Below are positions 8,302 through 16,441 of a stretch of DNA of 53,408 bases, piece by piece. The DNA is taken from assembly GCA_022568135.1 (NCBI GenBank), contig JADFFQ010000023.1, positions 1-53,408 on the forward strand. The letters run 5' to 3'. Every line of letters begins with the position of its first letter. Position 1 is the first letter of the stretch. Under the pieces are notes generated by a model. It was not told the origin of the DNA, did not search any database, and worked only from the letters and a program-made list of their open reading frames with translations. The stretch is from Planctomycetota bacterium. GTDB taxonomy: Bacteria; Planctomycetota; Phycisphaerae; Phycisphaerales; SM1A02. A program made the translations under genes and the position numbers.

Positions 8302-8566
8302 GAGTACGTGACCGTGTACAAGGGGCGTCGCGAGGAGCCGGTGTTCGACACGAGCCTGGGGAGGAGGGGGCTTCTCCGGCGGCAGCTACGCGTTCCGCTG
8401 CGTCGGACTAGGGCCGGGCGGCAAGTACGTCATAACCGAGCATGGAGTGTGGGACCTGCGTAGCGGCGAGCAGTTGGTCGCCTACCAGTTCGGCCAGGAG
8501 GGCAAGCACCACGTCTTGGTGGGCGATGGCCGGCGCATGGCCATCGCCCACCGGCGCTGGGCCTGA
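8302..8566 (+). pseudogene. C-terminal remnant of a beta-propeller-like protein, frameshifted
   Basis: Two plus-strand segments in different frames join into one protein-like reading. The first (about 8302-8365) gives YVTVYKGRREEPVFDTSLG. After a G-rich run at 8358-8370 a second frame gives GFSGGSYAFRCVGLGPGGKY, then YVITEHGVWDLRSGEQLVAY and ends at TGA 8564-8566. The second segment resembles one WD40/PQQ-type propeller blade (VWDLRSGE). There is no start codon context and the upstream frame is closed by TGA at 8299. This is a decayed gene tail inside the IS debris zone. Confidence 0.5.
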
Positions 8567-8675
8567 GTGGTCCCGATCGTCGTCCCATGAGCGAGCATGG
8601 GGCATGGCGCTCCAAGAGCATGAACGGCCGGAGTGAGCATGTTCATGCGAACGCGTAGGACGTTTCTTCGCCTCC

Positions 8676-8792
8676 TCAGCGGAATCTGTGATGAGGAAGA
8701 AAAGGGGACCGGTATGCCCTGTAGAAAAGCTTGAGGAGACGAAGGATCAGGATGTTGTGGGTCACGGCCATGAGTCCCATTTCGTACTCGTC
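8676..8792 (-). pseudogene. C-terminal fragment of an IS transposase
   Basis: A 38-codon minus-strand fragment ends in TGA at 8676-8678 and contains EMGLMAVTHNILILRLLK. This closely resembles the conserved C-terminal helix of IS1182/IS5-type DDE transposases (GLMAxTHNIL). The upstream sequence in a neighbouring frame (SRETSTKW) suggests a frameshift just before it. The catalytic domain is absent, so this is debris. The intact thioesterase gene starts within 75 bp. Confidence 0.6.
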
Positions 8793-8863
8793 TCACGGGA
8801 AAGGGCGGGCGACGAAACCGATTCAGCTTGTCGAAATCGCTTTGCTCGCAGATGATGGTCCGT

Positions 8864-9283
8864 ATGAGCGATGAGGCCAAGCAACCGCCTGCGTTGCGGG
8901 TCGTGATGATGCCGCGGGACGCGAACGTTTACGGCACGATCTTCGGCGGGGTGATCCTCTCATACATCGATCAGGCGGGATTCATCGAAGCCCGCAAGCA
9001 CGGCCTGCACCGGTGGGTCACCGTCTCGATCGAGCAAGTCGACTTCCGCGCGCCGGTCTTCATCGGCGACGTGGTGAGCTTTCTCACCTCGACAGAATCG
9101 ACCGGCACATCATCGGTGAAGGTGCGGGTCCGCGTCGAGGCCGAGCGCTACCGCAGCGGTCAGACCGTGCCCGTGACCGAGGCGAGGCTGACCATGGTCG
9201 CCATCGATGCGGCCGGCAAACCGATCCCGTTCGACTCGCCGCCCAGCGTCGGGCCGAAAGACCGCGAGCAGCCAGCTTCATGA
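8864..9283 (+). CDS. Acyl-CoA thioesterase, YciA-type hotdog protein
   Basis: A 139-residue single-hotdog-domain protein predicted to hydrolyse acyl-CoA thioesters in the cytoplasm. MPRDANVYGTIFGG and SYIDQAG (Asp36) match the catalytic helix region of the YciA family, and GKPIPF near the end matches the family tail. Two in-frame ATGs at 8852 and 8855 would give slightly longer products; 8864 was chosen because it matches usual family length, although no strong ribosome binding site is seen for any. The stop overlaps the next start (ATGA), coupling it to the formyltransferase gene. Substrate chain length cannot be inferred. Confidence 0.85.
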   Translation: MSDEAKQPPALRVVMMPRDANVYGTIFGGVILSYIDQAGFIEARKHGLHRWVTVSIEQVDFRAPVFIGDVVSFLTSTESTGTSSVKVRVRVEAERYRSGQTVPVTEARLTMVAIDAAGKPIPFDSPPSVGPKDREQPAS

Positions 9284-9912
9284 GCGAGCCACTGCGATTA
9301 GGCGCACTGATCAGCGGCGGCGGGCGCACGCTCAAGAACATTCTCGAACGTATCGACGAGGGATCACTACGCGCGTCGGTTGAGCGCGTAATCTCCTCAC
9401 GGGCCGATGTCACCGGCGTCAAGCTGGCCAAGCAGCGCGGCCTCGACGTGCGTATCGCCGCCCGGTGCGATTTCGCCGCCGAGCACGATATGCATGATGC
9501 GATCACCTCCTGGCTGGTCGAGGGGCAAGTTGATCTTGTGTGCCTGTGCGGGTATCTGCGCTGGCTACGTGTGGATGAGCCGTTCCAAGACCGAGTGCTA
9601 AATATACATCCGGCGCTGCTGCCGCACTTCGGGGGTAAAGGCATGTACGGCCTGAGCGTGCACCGCGCGGTGCTCAGATCGCGGCGGCGATTCTCCGGCT
9701 GCACGGTCCACTTTGTGGATGATCAGTACGACCATGGGCCGATCATCCTCCAACGGGTCTGCCCGGTCGTGGGGGATGATGACGCGCACAGCCTCGCCGC
9801 CCGCGTGTTCGAAGAGGAATGTCTAGCCTACCCGGAGGTGATCCGCATGTTCGCCGACGGACGATTGCAATTTGTCAACCGGCGCGCGCAAATCAGCGCC
9901 AAGACAGAATAA
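9280..9912 (+). CDS. purN: Phosphoribosylglycinamide formyltransferase-like protein
   Basis: A 210-residue protein of the formyltransferase fold, expected to transfer a formyl group from 10-formyl-THF to GAR in purine synthesis. The catalytic Asn-His-Asp triad is visible: Asn108 and His110 in NIHPALLP, and Asp151 in FVDDQYDHGPII, compared with Asn106/His108/Asp144 in the E. coli enzyme. The N-terminal phosphate loop reads SGGGRTLKN rather than the usual SGxGSN, a mild divergence. No other pur gene is nearby, so a related formyltransferase role remains possible. The ATG overlaps the thioesterase stop (ATGA). Confidence 0.85.
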   Translation: MSEPLRLGALISGGGRTLKNILERIDEGSLRASVERVISSRADVTGVKLAKQRGLDVRIAARCDFAAEHDMHDAITSWLVEGQVDLVCLCGYLRWLRVDEPFQDRVLNIHPALLPHFGGKGMYGLSVHRAVLRSRRRFSGCTVHFVDDQYDHGPIILQRVCPVVGDDDAHSLAARVFEEECLAYPEVIRMFADGRLQFVNRRAQISAKTE

Positions 9913-9915
9913 TAC

Positions 9916-9943
9916 TTGCCTCCGGCTGGAACGCGGGTAGATT
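9916..9943 (+). promoter_or_regulatory. Possible sigma70-like promoter before the metallopeptidase pair
   Basis: TTGCCT, a 16-nt spacer and TAGATT lie about 45 nt upstream of the ATG at 9987, just past the purN stop. GGAGG follows at the start codon. The boxes match consensus only moderately. Confidence 0.35.
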
Positions 9944-9986
9944 TGGCATGTAACGCCAATTCACCGACGGCGCTTGGAGGCGGAAG

Positions 9987-11195
9987 ATGGACAATACAGC
10001 GAGGCTGGGGCGCATCGCGTCGATAATCATTGCTGCGCTGCTGTGTGGCGAGGCTTGGGGTCAGACGAGCCCGATCCGACGCGAGATCTACAGCCGGCTA
10101 GACAGCCACGACAACGCGCGGGCGGCAGAGTTGATTGAAGCGCATCTCCAGCAGGCCCCCGATGATGCGGTGATGCTGTATAACGCGGCATGCGTCCGAT
10201 GCCGGCTGGGCGAGCCGGACGTCGGCGCGTCCTATCTGATCCGGGCGGTCAAGGCGGGCTTTGCTGATTTCAGTCATATGCGTCGCGATCCCGATCTGCG
10301 CCCCATCCGCAGCCATTCCATCTTTCAGGCCATTCTCGCCGCTCGCGACGCCGCGGACCAAGTGCTCGCCGAGCGCCGGGTGGAACGATGGAGGCGCAAT
10401 CACCCCGGCGACGCCTATCAATACGAAACCGACGTGACGCACCGCATCAATTACATCACCGTACTGCCGGCGCGTGACCGTCAAGAGATGCGCCGGATGC
10501 TCGAAGATCAGGCTGCCGTTTTGAACGAAACGCTCTTCGAGGGGCCGCAACGGCACTACGTGCTCGTCGCGGTCCCGACGGCTGAAGACTTGCGCCACAT
10601 GTTCGACGAGCCCGGAATCGGCGGTGTCTACACCCATCGTAGCCGCGAATTGATCACGAGTGACATTGGGCGGTCACTTCGCCATGAGTTCGTACACGTG
10701 CTTCATCACAGCCACATGGATGAGCTGGGGCAGCAGCATCCGCTTTGGATTCAGGAGGGGATCGCCTCGCTGTACGAGGACTACCGGCTCGACGCCGGCG
10801 GTGCGATCGAGTACGTGGCCAATGACCGTCAAAACATCGCCAAGAAGCTGGCTCGGACTGGCCGTCTCATGCCCTGGCTTCAACTGGTCGCACTCTCACC
10901 GCGGCAGCTGCGGGTCGAGGCGGCTCGCGTCTATCCGCAACTGCGATCAATCTTCCGGTTCATCGCCGAGCAAGACCGGCTCCAGGCGTGGTACCGCAGC
11001 TATATTGACCGCTTCGATCAAGACCCCGCCGGAATCCAAACCCTGGAGAGGGTTTTCGACCGGTCGCTCGAAGACATCGAGGCTCAATGGCAGCGATGGC
11101 TCAACCAGCAGCCGGTGATCGTCTCTGAAGCGATGCTTGGCGCGGCGCAGGGACCATCGGAGCCGGGCGGCTCGGTGAGCACCGATGAGGGCTAG
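9987..11195 (+). CDS. Secreted TPR-containing zinc metallopeptidase (HExxH, gluzincin-like)
   Basis: A 402-residue exported protein. It has a signal peptide with a likely cleavage after GEAWG (about residue 25), a TPR-like helical region at about 30-130 (LYNAACVRCRLGEPD), then a metallopeptidase domain. The zinc motif is His233-Glu234-Phe-Val-His237, with the third ligand probably Glu257 in WIQEGIASLYEDY; the 20-residue gap and the W-x-x-E-G form fit peptidase-MA-like gluzincins. GGAGG lies 6-8 nt before the ATG. It is followed by a paralogue with the same domain order, overlapping by 11 nt. The target is unknown. Confidence 0.8.
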   Translation: MDNTARLGRIASIIIAALLCGEAWGQTSPIRREIYSRLDSHDNARAAELIEAHLQQAPDDAVMLYNAACVRCRLGEPDVGASYLIRAVKAGFADFSHMRRDPDLRPIRSHSIFQAILAARDAADQVLAERRVERWRRNHPGDAYQYETDVTHRINYITVLPARDRQEMRRMLEDQAAVLNETLFEGPQRHYVLVAVPTAEDLRHMFDEPGIGGVYTHRSRELITSDIGRSLRHEFVHVLHHSHMDELGQQHPLWIQEGIASLYEDYRLDAGGAIEYVANDRQNIAKKLARTGRLMPWLQLVALSPRQLRVEAARVYPQLRSIFRFIAEQDRLQAWYRSYIDRFDQDPAGIQTLERVFDRSLEDIEAQWQRWLNQQPVIVSEAMLGAAQGPSEPGGSVSTDEG

Positions 11196-12648
11196 CCTAT
11201 CATCTATCATCATGGGAACACTTCGCCTGCATACCGTTGCCCTGGTGGTGCTGGCGTCACTGAGCTACGCCGGCCTCACCCCGGCGTCTGCGGCTCCGAT
11301 CTCGCTTGAGCGGCAGATCTTCCGCAGCTTCGATCGGGCCGACTACGCTCGCGCAGCTGAACTGATCGAGCTGCACCTGAGAGAATCCCCCAACGACGCG
11401 GTCATGCTCTACAACGCCGCGTGCGCCTACAGCCTGCTGGGTGAGCGCGATCGAGCCGCGTCCTTTCTGCTAGGGGCGGTAAAGGCGGGGATGAACGATT
11501 TCGGCCAGATCGTGCGAGATCCGGATCTCGCGGCTATCCGCGATCATCCCACCTACCTTGCCGTCCTTGAAGCGCTTGACCGGACGGCGAATCGCCAGGC
11601 CAACGCGACTCTCGATCAGTGGCGAAACACCTACGGCAAAGAGCTCTACCGTTACGAGCGGGACACACAGCGCCGCATCGTTTATGCCACCGCGCTGGAC
11701 TCGAGGTCGCAACAGGAGATGCGGCAGATGCTCGAGCGCCAAGCCGACCATCTGCTCGAAACCCTGTTTGAGACGTCACCAAATTCATTCCTGCTTATCG
11801 CAGTTCCCACCCCACAGGACGCCGATCTCCTCTTTGCGGGCGATCACATCGGCGGCATTTACGAGCACAACAAACGGAGGATCATCGCCCGGGATATTGG
11901 AGGCTCTCTGCGACACGAATTCGTTCACGCCATGCACTACGCCCACATGGAGCAAATTGGGCAGCGACATCCCCTGTGGATTCAGGAGGGTCTCGCTGCG
12001 CTGTACGAGGACTACATTCTCCATCAAGACGGCTCGATCGAGTTCACTCCCAACGAGCGCCACAACATTGCGAGACGGCGCGCCAGGGCCGGCAAGCTGA
12101 TGAAATGGAAAGACCTGTTCATTATTCCTGAGGATCGATTCATGGCCAGGGCAACTCAGCTCTACCCCCAGGTGCGGTCGATCTTCGAGTTTCTTGCCGA
12201 TCGAGGCAAGATTGGCTGCTGGTATCGCGCGCTGGTTAGGAACTTCAGCATCGACCCCACCGGCGCCAAAGCCTTTGAAGCGTGCTTCGACATGCCGGTG
12301 ACGGACATCGAGCGAGCCTGGCGTCTTTGGCTGACGGCCAGGCCGATCGTTGACACCACCATCGCTCCGGGCGATGCGGTCCTGGGCATTGAGACCACTC
12401 GCAACTCCAGCAACGATGGAGTGCTGATCGAACGACTTGGCGCGCGATCGGCGGCCCGGCGAGCTCAGCTGCGTCTCGGGGATGTCATCGTTTCGGTCGA
12501 CGGCAAACAAACCCGCTCGATAGCGGAGCTGCGGGCCATTATCGCGTCAAAGAAGGTCGGGGAGACAGTGCGGATTCAAGCCCGCCGCAACGGCGAGTAT
12601 TTCAAAGTTGTTGTGACGTTGCGGCCTCTTGAGCCGATGATGTGGTAA
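11185..12648 (+). CDS. Secreted TPR metallopeptidase paralogue with C-terminal PDZ domain
   Basis: A 487-residue paralogue of the preceding gene with the same order: signal peptide (cleavage near PASAA), TPR region (MLYNAACAYSLLGERD) and an HExxH domain with His244-Glu245-His248 and a likely third ligand Glu268. It adds a PDZ domain at about 395-485 (DGVLIERLGARSAARRAQL, GDVIVSVDGK), as in HtrA/CtpA-type proteases, suggesting recognition of C-termini or regulation. The ATG at 11185 overlaps the upstream stop; ATG 11212 is an alternative giving a tighter signal peptide. Neither has a strong ribosome binding site, which suggests translational coupling. This is probably a tandem duplication followed by domain gain or loss. 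Confidence 0.8.
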   Translation: MRASLSSIIMGTLRLHTVALVVLASLSYAGLTPASAAPISLERQIFRSFDRADYARAAELIELHLRESPNDAVMLYNAACAYSLLGERDRAASFLLGAVKAGMNDFGQIVRDPDLAAIRDHPTYLAVLEALDRTANRQANATLDQWRNTYGKELYRYERDTQRRIVYATALDSRSQQEMRQMLERQADHLLETLFETSPNSFLLIAVPTPQDADLLFAGDHIGGIYEHNKRRIIARDIGGSLRHEFVHAMHYAHMEQIGQRHPLWIQEGLAALYEDYILHQDGSIEFTPNERHNIARRRARAGKLMKWKDLFIIPEDRFMARATQLYPQVRSIFEFLADRGKIGCWYRALVRNFSIDPTGAKAFEACFDMPVTDIERAWRLWLTARPIVDTTIAPGDAVLGIETTRNSSNDGVLIERLGARSAARRAQLRLGDVIVSVDGKQTRSIAELRAIIASKKVGETVRIQARRNGEYFKVVVTLRPLEPMMW

Positions 12649-12686
12649 GCAGGCGGGCCTTCGGGGTGACCCCCCTGCTGGTATGT

Positions 12687-12715
12687 TTGAAGGCCTCGGT
12701 CCAACGTCCTAGACT
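12687..12715 (+). promoter_or_regulatory. Sigma70-like promoter for the DUF502-hpf-ptsN-ptsH operon
   Basis: TTGAAG, a 17-nt spacer and TAGACT lie about 60 nt upstream of the ATG at 12776. The four genes that follow are co-directional with short gaps, so this could drive all of them. Confidence 0.45.
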
Positions 12716-12775
12716 ACCGCGACGCGCAAGCCCCATGGCCTCGGGGCGCTCTTGTGCCTGGACGAATCGCGATCA

Positions 12776-13738
12776 ATGACGACTACTCCGTCGGCACGCA
12801 CCTTCTCATCGGATTTCAAGCGTTTCTTCATTCGCGGGCTGGTTGTGCTGCTGCCCTCGGTGCTGACCCTGTGGATACTGGTTACGGCATATAAGTTTGT
12901 GGACAACACCATCGCCGAGCCGATCAACCGCGGCGTCCGCCTCGCGATCAACAATCTGGCACCACACTGGGGAGTCTTCGGTCCGCTCCTTGAGCCGACC
13001 AATGAGGCCGTGGACGGTGAGCTGAATCAGCGGCTCGCGGCCGGGGCAGAGGTCACCAGGGCACAGGTCCACGACGAGCTGCGCGAGGCGATCCGAACCG
13101 ATTCGGCGCGGCGCCGAGCCACCATCAAGACCTGGTGGGACAGGCGTTGGTATCTGGACCTGATCGGCCTGATCGTCGCCATTGTCGCCGTCTACATCGC
13201 CGGGCGGCTGCTGGGTGGATTTTTCGGCCGGCGAATCTACCGGAAGGTCGAAGGGGTCATCACCACCTTGCCGGTGTTCAAACAGGTCTATCCCTATGTG
13301 AAACAGGTTGTGGACTTTCTGTTCAGTGACGAGCAGCCGATGAAGTTCAACCGTGTGGTGGTGGTAGAGTATCCGCGAAAGGGAATCTGGTCGGTGGGGT
13401 TCCTCACCGGCAACACCATGAAATCGATCGCCCGCGAATCAGGCGACGCGGTGACGGTGTTCATCCCAAGCTCGCCCACCCCGTTCACCGGCTACACGAT
13501 CACCGTGCCCCGCCGGGAGGCCATTGAGGTTCCCATCACCGTCGAGCAGGCGATTCGTTTCGCCGTCACCGGCGGGGTGCTGGTCCCCGACAATCAATTG
13601 ATCCCGGAAGGCGTGACGCCGCAGATTCCCCCGCCGTCCGAGGCTTCCCGGACCGAGCCCCTTCCGTTGCCGAAGGGGCACAAGACCCCGGAGGCGGCTT
13701 CATCAGCAGACACGGAGATCCAACGCGACGCCGGTTAA
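12776..13738 (+). CDS. DUF502 family membrane protein
   Basis: A 320-residue inner-membrane protein of the DUF502 family. An N-terminal segment begins KRFFIRGLVVLLPSVLTLWI (about residues 16-40), a second membrane helix lies near 128-150, and the conserved soluble part follows (YVKQVVDFLFS, VEYPRKGIWSVGFLTG, FIPSSPTPFTGY). Function in bacteria is unknown; plant homologues (COV/LCV) are trafficking proteins. Compared with typical family members there is an extra charged loop of about 60 residues between the two helices. The ATG at 12776 was chosen over an upstream TTG. It heads a run with hpf, ptsN and ptsH. Confidence 0.85.
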   Translation: MTTTPSARTFSSDFKRFFIRGLVVLLPSVLTLWILVTAYKFVDNTIAEPINRGVRLAINNLAPHWGVFGPLLEPTNEAVDGELNQRLAAGAEVTRAQVHDELREAIRTDSARRRATIKTWWDRRWYLDLIGLIVAIVAVYIAGRLLGGFFGRRIYRKVEGVITTLPVFKQVYPYVKQVVDFLFSDEQPMKFNRVVVVEYPRKGIWSVGFLTGNTMKSIARESGDAVTVFIPSSPTPFTGYTITVPRREAIEVPITVEQAIRFAVTGGVLVPDNQLIPEGVTPQIPPPSEASRTEPLPLPKGHKTPEAASSADTEIQRDAG

Positions 13739-13767
13739 GGGCCGCGCCACCACCAGGGAGATCACCC

Positions 13768-14091
13768 ATGCAAATCAAGATCAGCAGCAAGCACCTGCCG
13801 CTCACTGAAGCCCTCGAAGCATATGCGTCGAAGAAAATCGAGAAGTTTCCCCGATACTTCAATCGTGTGCAGCAGGTCGAGGTGGTCATCGAGAAGGCCA
13901 AGACCGGCTACACTGTCGAGATCATCACCGACGTTGAGCATCATGAGTCGTTCGTCGCAACCAGTACCCATGAAGACCTCTACGCTTGCCTTGATCTGGG
14001 CATTAACCGATCGATCCGGCAACTGACGGACCACAAGAGCAGGTTGCGGGACAACAAGCACCACACCCCCATCGGCGGACTCGAAACATGA
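13768..14091 (+). CDS. hpf: Ribosome hibernation promoting factor, short HPF/RaiA type
   Basis: A 107-residue HPF/YfiA-type protein that binds the 30S decoding channel in stationary phase and stabilises inactive ribosomes. The beginning (IKISSKHLPLTEALEAYASK) and the KKIEKFPRYF segment are characteristic, and the C-terminal long extension of lHPF is absent, so it is the short form. AGGGAG precedes the ATG. The stop overlaps the start of ptsN (ATGA), reproducing the classical hpf-ptsN linkage, but no rpoN gene is present here. Confidence 0.93.
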   Translation: MQIKISSKHLPLTEALEAYASKKIEKFPRYFNRVQQVEVVIEKAKTGYTVEIITDVEHHESFVATSTHEDLYACLDLGINRSIRQLTDHKSRLRDNKHHTPIGGLET

Positions 14092-14564
14092 AGCTGCTTG
14101 ACATCGTTGTGAAGAAGGCAATCATCCCCAACCTTGCGGCCACCGAGCGGGATTCCGCCATTGCCGAGGCGATCGATGCGCTGGTCAGTGCCGGAGCGTT
14201 GAGCCCCGAGTTGCGTGATGACTTCATCAAGGCCGTTGTCAAACGAGAGAATCGAGGCTCAACCGGATTTGGTCACGGCGTGGCGGTGCCGCACGTCAAG
14301 CATCCAGCGATCAGCAAGATGGCCGTGGCCATCGCGGTCAGTCAATCCGGCGTGGAGTTCAACGCCCTGGACCGGCAGCCGGTGTATTCAATCTTCCTCT
14401 TGCTGAGCCCCGAAGACCAACCGGAAGAACATCTCGACGCGATGGAGGCGATCTTTGGGAACTTGAGCCAGGAGAGGTTTCGCCGCTTCCTGCGGCAGGC
14501 TAGATCGGTAGCCGATATTGTGACTCTCATGGAAGAGGCCGACGCCAAAGCGCCTGTCCGCTGA
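14088..14564 (+). CDS. ptsN: PTS IIA-type regulatory protein, PtsN-like
   Basis: A 158-residue EIIA domain of the fructose/mannitol-nitrogen class. The phosphorylatable histidine is expected to be His69 in GHGVAVPHVKHP, equivalent to the active-site PH of PtsN. In other bacteria the protein works as a phosphorylation-dependent regulator of potassium, nitrogen and carbon responses rather than as a sugar carrier. Its neighbours, hpf before it (ATGA overlap) and HPr after it, support a regulatory nitrogen-PTS. No EI gene is seen in the window. Confidence 0.88.
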   Translation: MKLLDIVVKKAIIPNLAATERDSAIAEAIDALVSAGALSPELRDDFIKAVVKRENRGSTGFGHGVAVPHVKHPAISKMAVAIAVSQSGVEFNALDRQPVYSIFLLLSPEDQPEEHLDAMEAIFGNLSQERFRRFLRQARSVADIVTLMEEADAKAPVR

Positions 14565-14661
14565 CTCGACACTCACACCGCTTGAATGACGCAGCGAAGC
14601 CTGCTTGTCTTTGGTAGGCTTGGAGTGTCCGCGCATCGAGGCGTGGGTGGAGTGCATCTGG

Positions 14662-14943
14662 GTGTCCAAGACCGCCTCGGCCGTTGTCACCGTCACCAAC
14701 AAACTTGGCCTTCACGCCAGGCCGGCCACGCTGTTCGCCGAGACCGCCTCCCGCAATCAGTCGGACATCATGGTTCGCCGGTGCGATCAGGACAGCCCGG
14801 TCGATGGCAAATCAATCATGCAGATGATGATGCTCGCCGCAACCCAGGGAACGCAGATCGAGATCGCCGCAGAGGGCTCCGATGCCGAGGCGGCGGTCGA
14901 AGCCCTCGTGAGTTTGGTCGAGTCAGGCTTCCAGGAAGATTGA
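14662..14943 (+). CDS. ptsH: HPr-type phosphocarrier protein
   Basis: A 93-residue HPr. The phosphoacceptor is His18 in NKLGLHARPA, and a regulatory serine is present at Ser51 in DGKSIMQMM, the site used by HPr kinase/phosphatase in other bacteria. A GTG start at 14662 with GGAG 9 nt upstream gives the usual HPr length; the open frame continues upstream but that part is not family-like. A hairpin (AAGCCT...AGGCTT, 14597-14621) lies in the 97-bp gap after ptsN and could uncouple expression. It probably phosphorylates the adjacent PtsN. Confidence 0.9.
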   Translation: MSKTASAVVTVTNKLGLHARPATLFAETASRNQSDIMVRRCDQDSPVDGKSIMQMMMLAATQGTQIEIAAEGSDAEAAVEALVSLVESGFQED

Positions 14944-15015
14944 TCAGCCGAGGCTCGACAACACAGGCCGCTCGACGTGTTTGCCTCCAGCCGGCCGGAC
15001 CGTCCAACACGACGT

Positions 15016-16035
15016 TTACCCGATCACCTCCGCCTTGCGCTCACGGCGCATCAGCGCCTCGATGGCATCGCCCGGCGCGAGACCATCAAACAGAATGGCA
15101 TACACCGCCAGCGTGATCGGCATCTCCACCCCATGCGCCCTTGCCAACTGAACCACGGACCGAGTCGTCGCCACTCCTTCGACGACCGAAGCCGTTGAGC
15201 TGAGGATCGAATCCAACGATTCGCCGCGACCGATCCGCTCGCCGCAGCTGCGGTTACGACCCTGGGGGCTGAAGCAGGTGGTGGCGAGATCACCAACGCC
15301 CGCCACCCCGAAAAAGGTGTCCACCTTGGCGCCCATTGCCGCGCCCAGCCGCGCAATCTCGGCCAGCCCTCGTGCCAACAATGCCGACTTGGCGTTGTAG
15401 CCCACCGCCAAGCCGTCGATCATTCCCGCGGCCAGGGCAATCACGTTTTTCGTCGCACCGGCAATCTCCACGCCGATCAGATCATCGTGCCGGTAAATGC
15501 GTAGCCATGACGTGCTGATGAGCTCTTGCACCCGTCGGGCCACCGCCGCGTCCCTTGACGCAGCGACCATAGTCGCCGGCAGGCGGTCGGCCAGCTCCGC
15601 GGCGATCGTCGGCCCGCTGAGAGCGCACATCGGCCGGGAGGGACCATCGGGGTCATCGCCGGTCGCGTCTGCGATCACCTGCGTCGGCCGCAGAAGCGTG
15701 TCGTTCTCGATGCCCTTGGACACGCTCACAACCAGCGCTCCCCTCGGGATATACGGTCCCAAACGCTTCCACGCCGAGCGGATGAACTGGGTGGGAATCG
15801 CATTGACGATGACGCTCGCACCCCCGAGCAGCGCGTCATGATCGGCCGTGACCTCAACGGCCTGCGGCAAGACAAACCCGGGCAACCGTCGGGGAGATCG
15901 ACGGGTGGCGGCGAGTTCACTTACCCGCTCCTCAGACCGCCCCCACAGCCGCACGCCGACGCCGCGCTGGGCAAGCACGCCGGCCAACACCAGGCCCATT
16001 TGACCATCACCCACGATGGCGACTTGTTCCGTCAC
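15016..16035 (-). CDS. gpsA: Glycerol-3-phosphate dehydrogenase [NAD(P)+]
   Basis: Makes sn-glycerol 3-phosphate from dihydroxyacetone phosphate for phospholipid synthesis. The N-terminal dinucleotide loop reads VGDGQMG, a variant of the usual GAGSWG. SKGIE, ALSGPTIAAEL and the catalytic-lysine region EIAGATKNVIALAAG match the family well. A GTG at 16035 is preferred because GGAGA lies about 9 nt before it and the product (339 aa) has normal length; ATGs at 16089 and 16146 would add a Gly/Cys-rich extension. The gene is convergent with ptsH. Confidence 0.93.
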   Translation of the reverse strand: MTEQVAIVGDGQMGLVLAGVLAQRGVGVRLWGRSEERVSELAATRRSPRRLPGFVLPQAVEVTADHDALLGGASVIVNAIPTQFIRSAWKRLGPYIPRGALVVSVSKGIENDTLLRPTQVIADATGDDPDGPSRPMCALSGPTIAAELADRLPATMVAASRDAAVARRVQELISTSWLRIYRHDDLIGVEIAGATKNVIALAAGMIDGLAVGYNAKSALLARGLAEIARLGAAMGAKVDTFFGVAGVGDLATTCFSPQGRNRSCGERIGRGESLDSILSSTASVVEGVATTRSVVQLARAHGVEMPITLAVYAILFDGLAPGDAIEALMRRERKAEVIG

Positions 16036-16189
16036 GCTCGGAATCTCCGGTGATCCACCACAGCATCCACCACCGACATTGAATCGCATCGGCCGGGGCG
16101 TCGCAACTGCGAGGCGATTGCCCGCCGGTCCCCGAACCGTCGCCAAGTCCGTAGCAGCGGTCAGCCCTCAGCGTTCAGGTTTCCCGTAG

Positions 16190-16208
16190 CCCCCGGCTCT
16201 GCCGGGGG
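16190..16208. repeat. 19-bp GC hairpin repeat, copy 1
   Basis: CCCCCGGC-TCT-GCCGGGGG, an 8-bp stem with a 3-nt loop. It is the inverse of two copies at 18181 and 18277, which read CCCCCGGC-AGA-GCCGGGGG and continue GCTA. The surrounding gene-free stretch (16036-16374) also holds a perfect 16-bp palindrome at 16261-16276 (GTCCGCCGCGGCGGAC). No gene is seen there. Confidence 0.75.
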
Positions 16209-16374
16209 ATCTCCCAGTAAGCCGGGTGCCGATTTCATCGGGATCAGCCCAGCGAGCCGGGTCCGCCGCGGCGGACCGGCCGGGTGATGACACGCCTTGC
16301 AGCAAGCCGGGCTGTGTCAACGCGGCTGTCGCCCGAATACCCTGCGCTCTCGAAACCGGTGCCAACACAACCAT

Positions 16375-16404
16375 AAAGCCCAGGGAAAGCTTTCCCTGGG
16401 CTTT
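16375..16404 (-). terminator. Perfect 30-bp palindrome downstream of the FG-GAP gene
   Basis: The 15-bp arm AAAGCCCAGGGAAAG is followed immediately by its exact complement. It begins 37 bp past the stop codon of the minus-strand FG-GAP gene and ends in TTT on both strands, so it is a likely terminator for that gene and possibly for readthrough from the other side. Confidence 0.65.
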
Positions 16405-16441
16405 CGTGGGCGTTCGACATTTCAGCGTTTCGACGTTTCCT

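Noticed and set aside
8196-8411. A 71-codon ORF in the IS debris region
   Set aside because: It is Arg/Gly/Ala-rich, with no ribosome binding site, and overlaps the better-supported propeller remnant in another frame.
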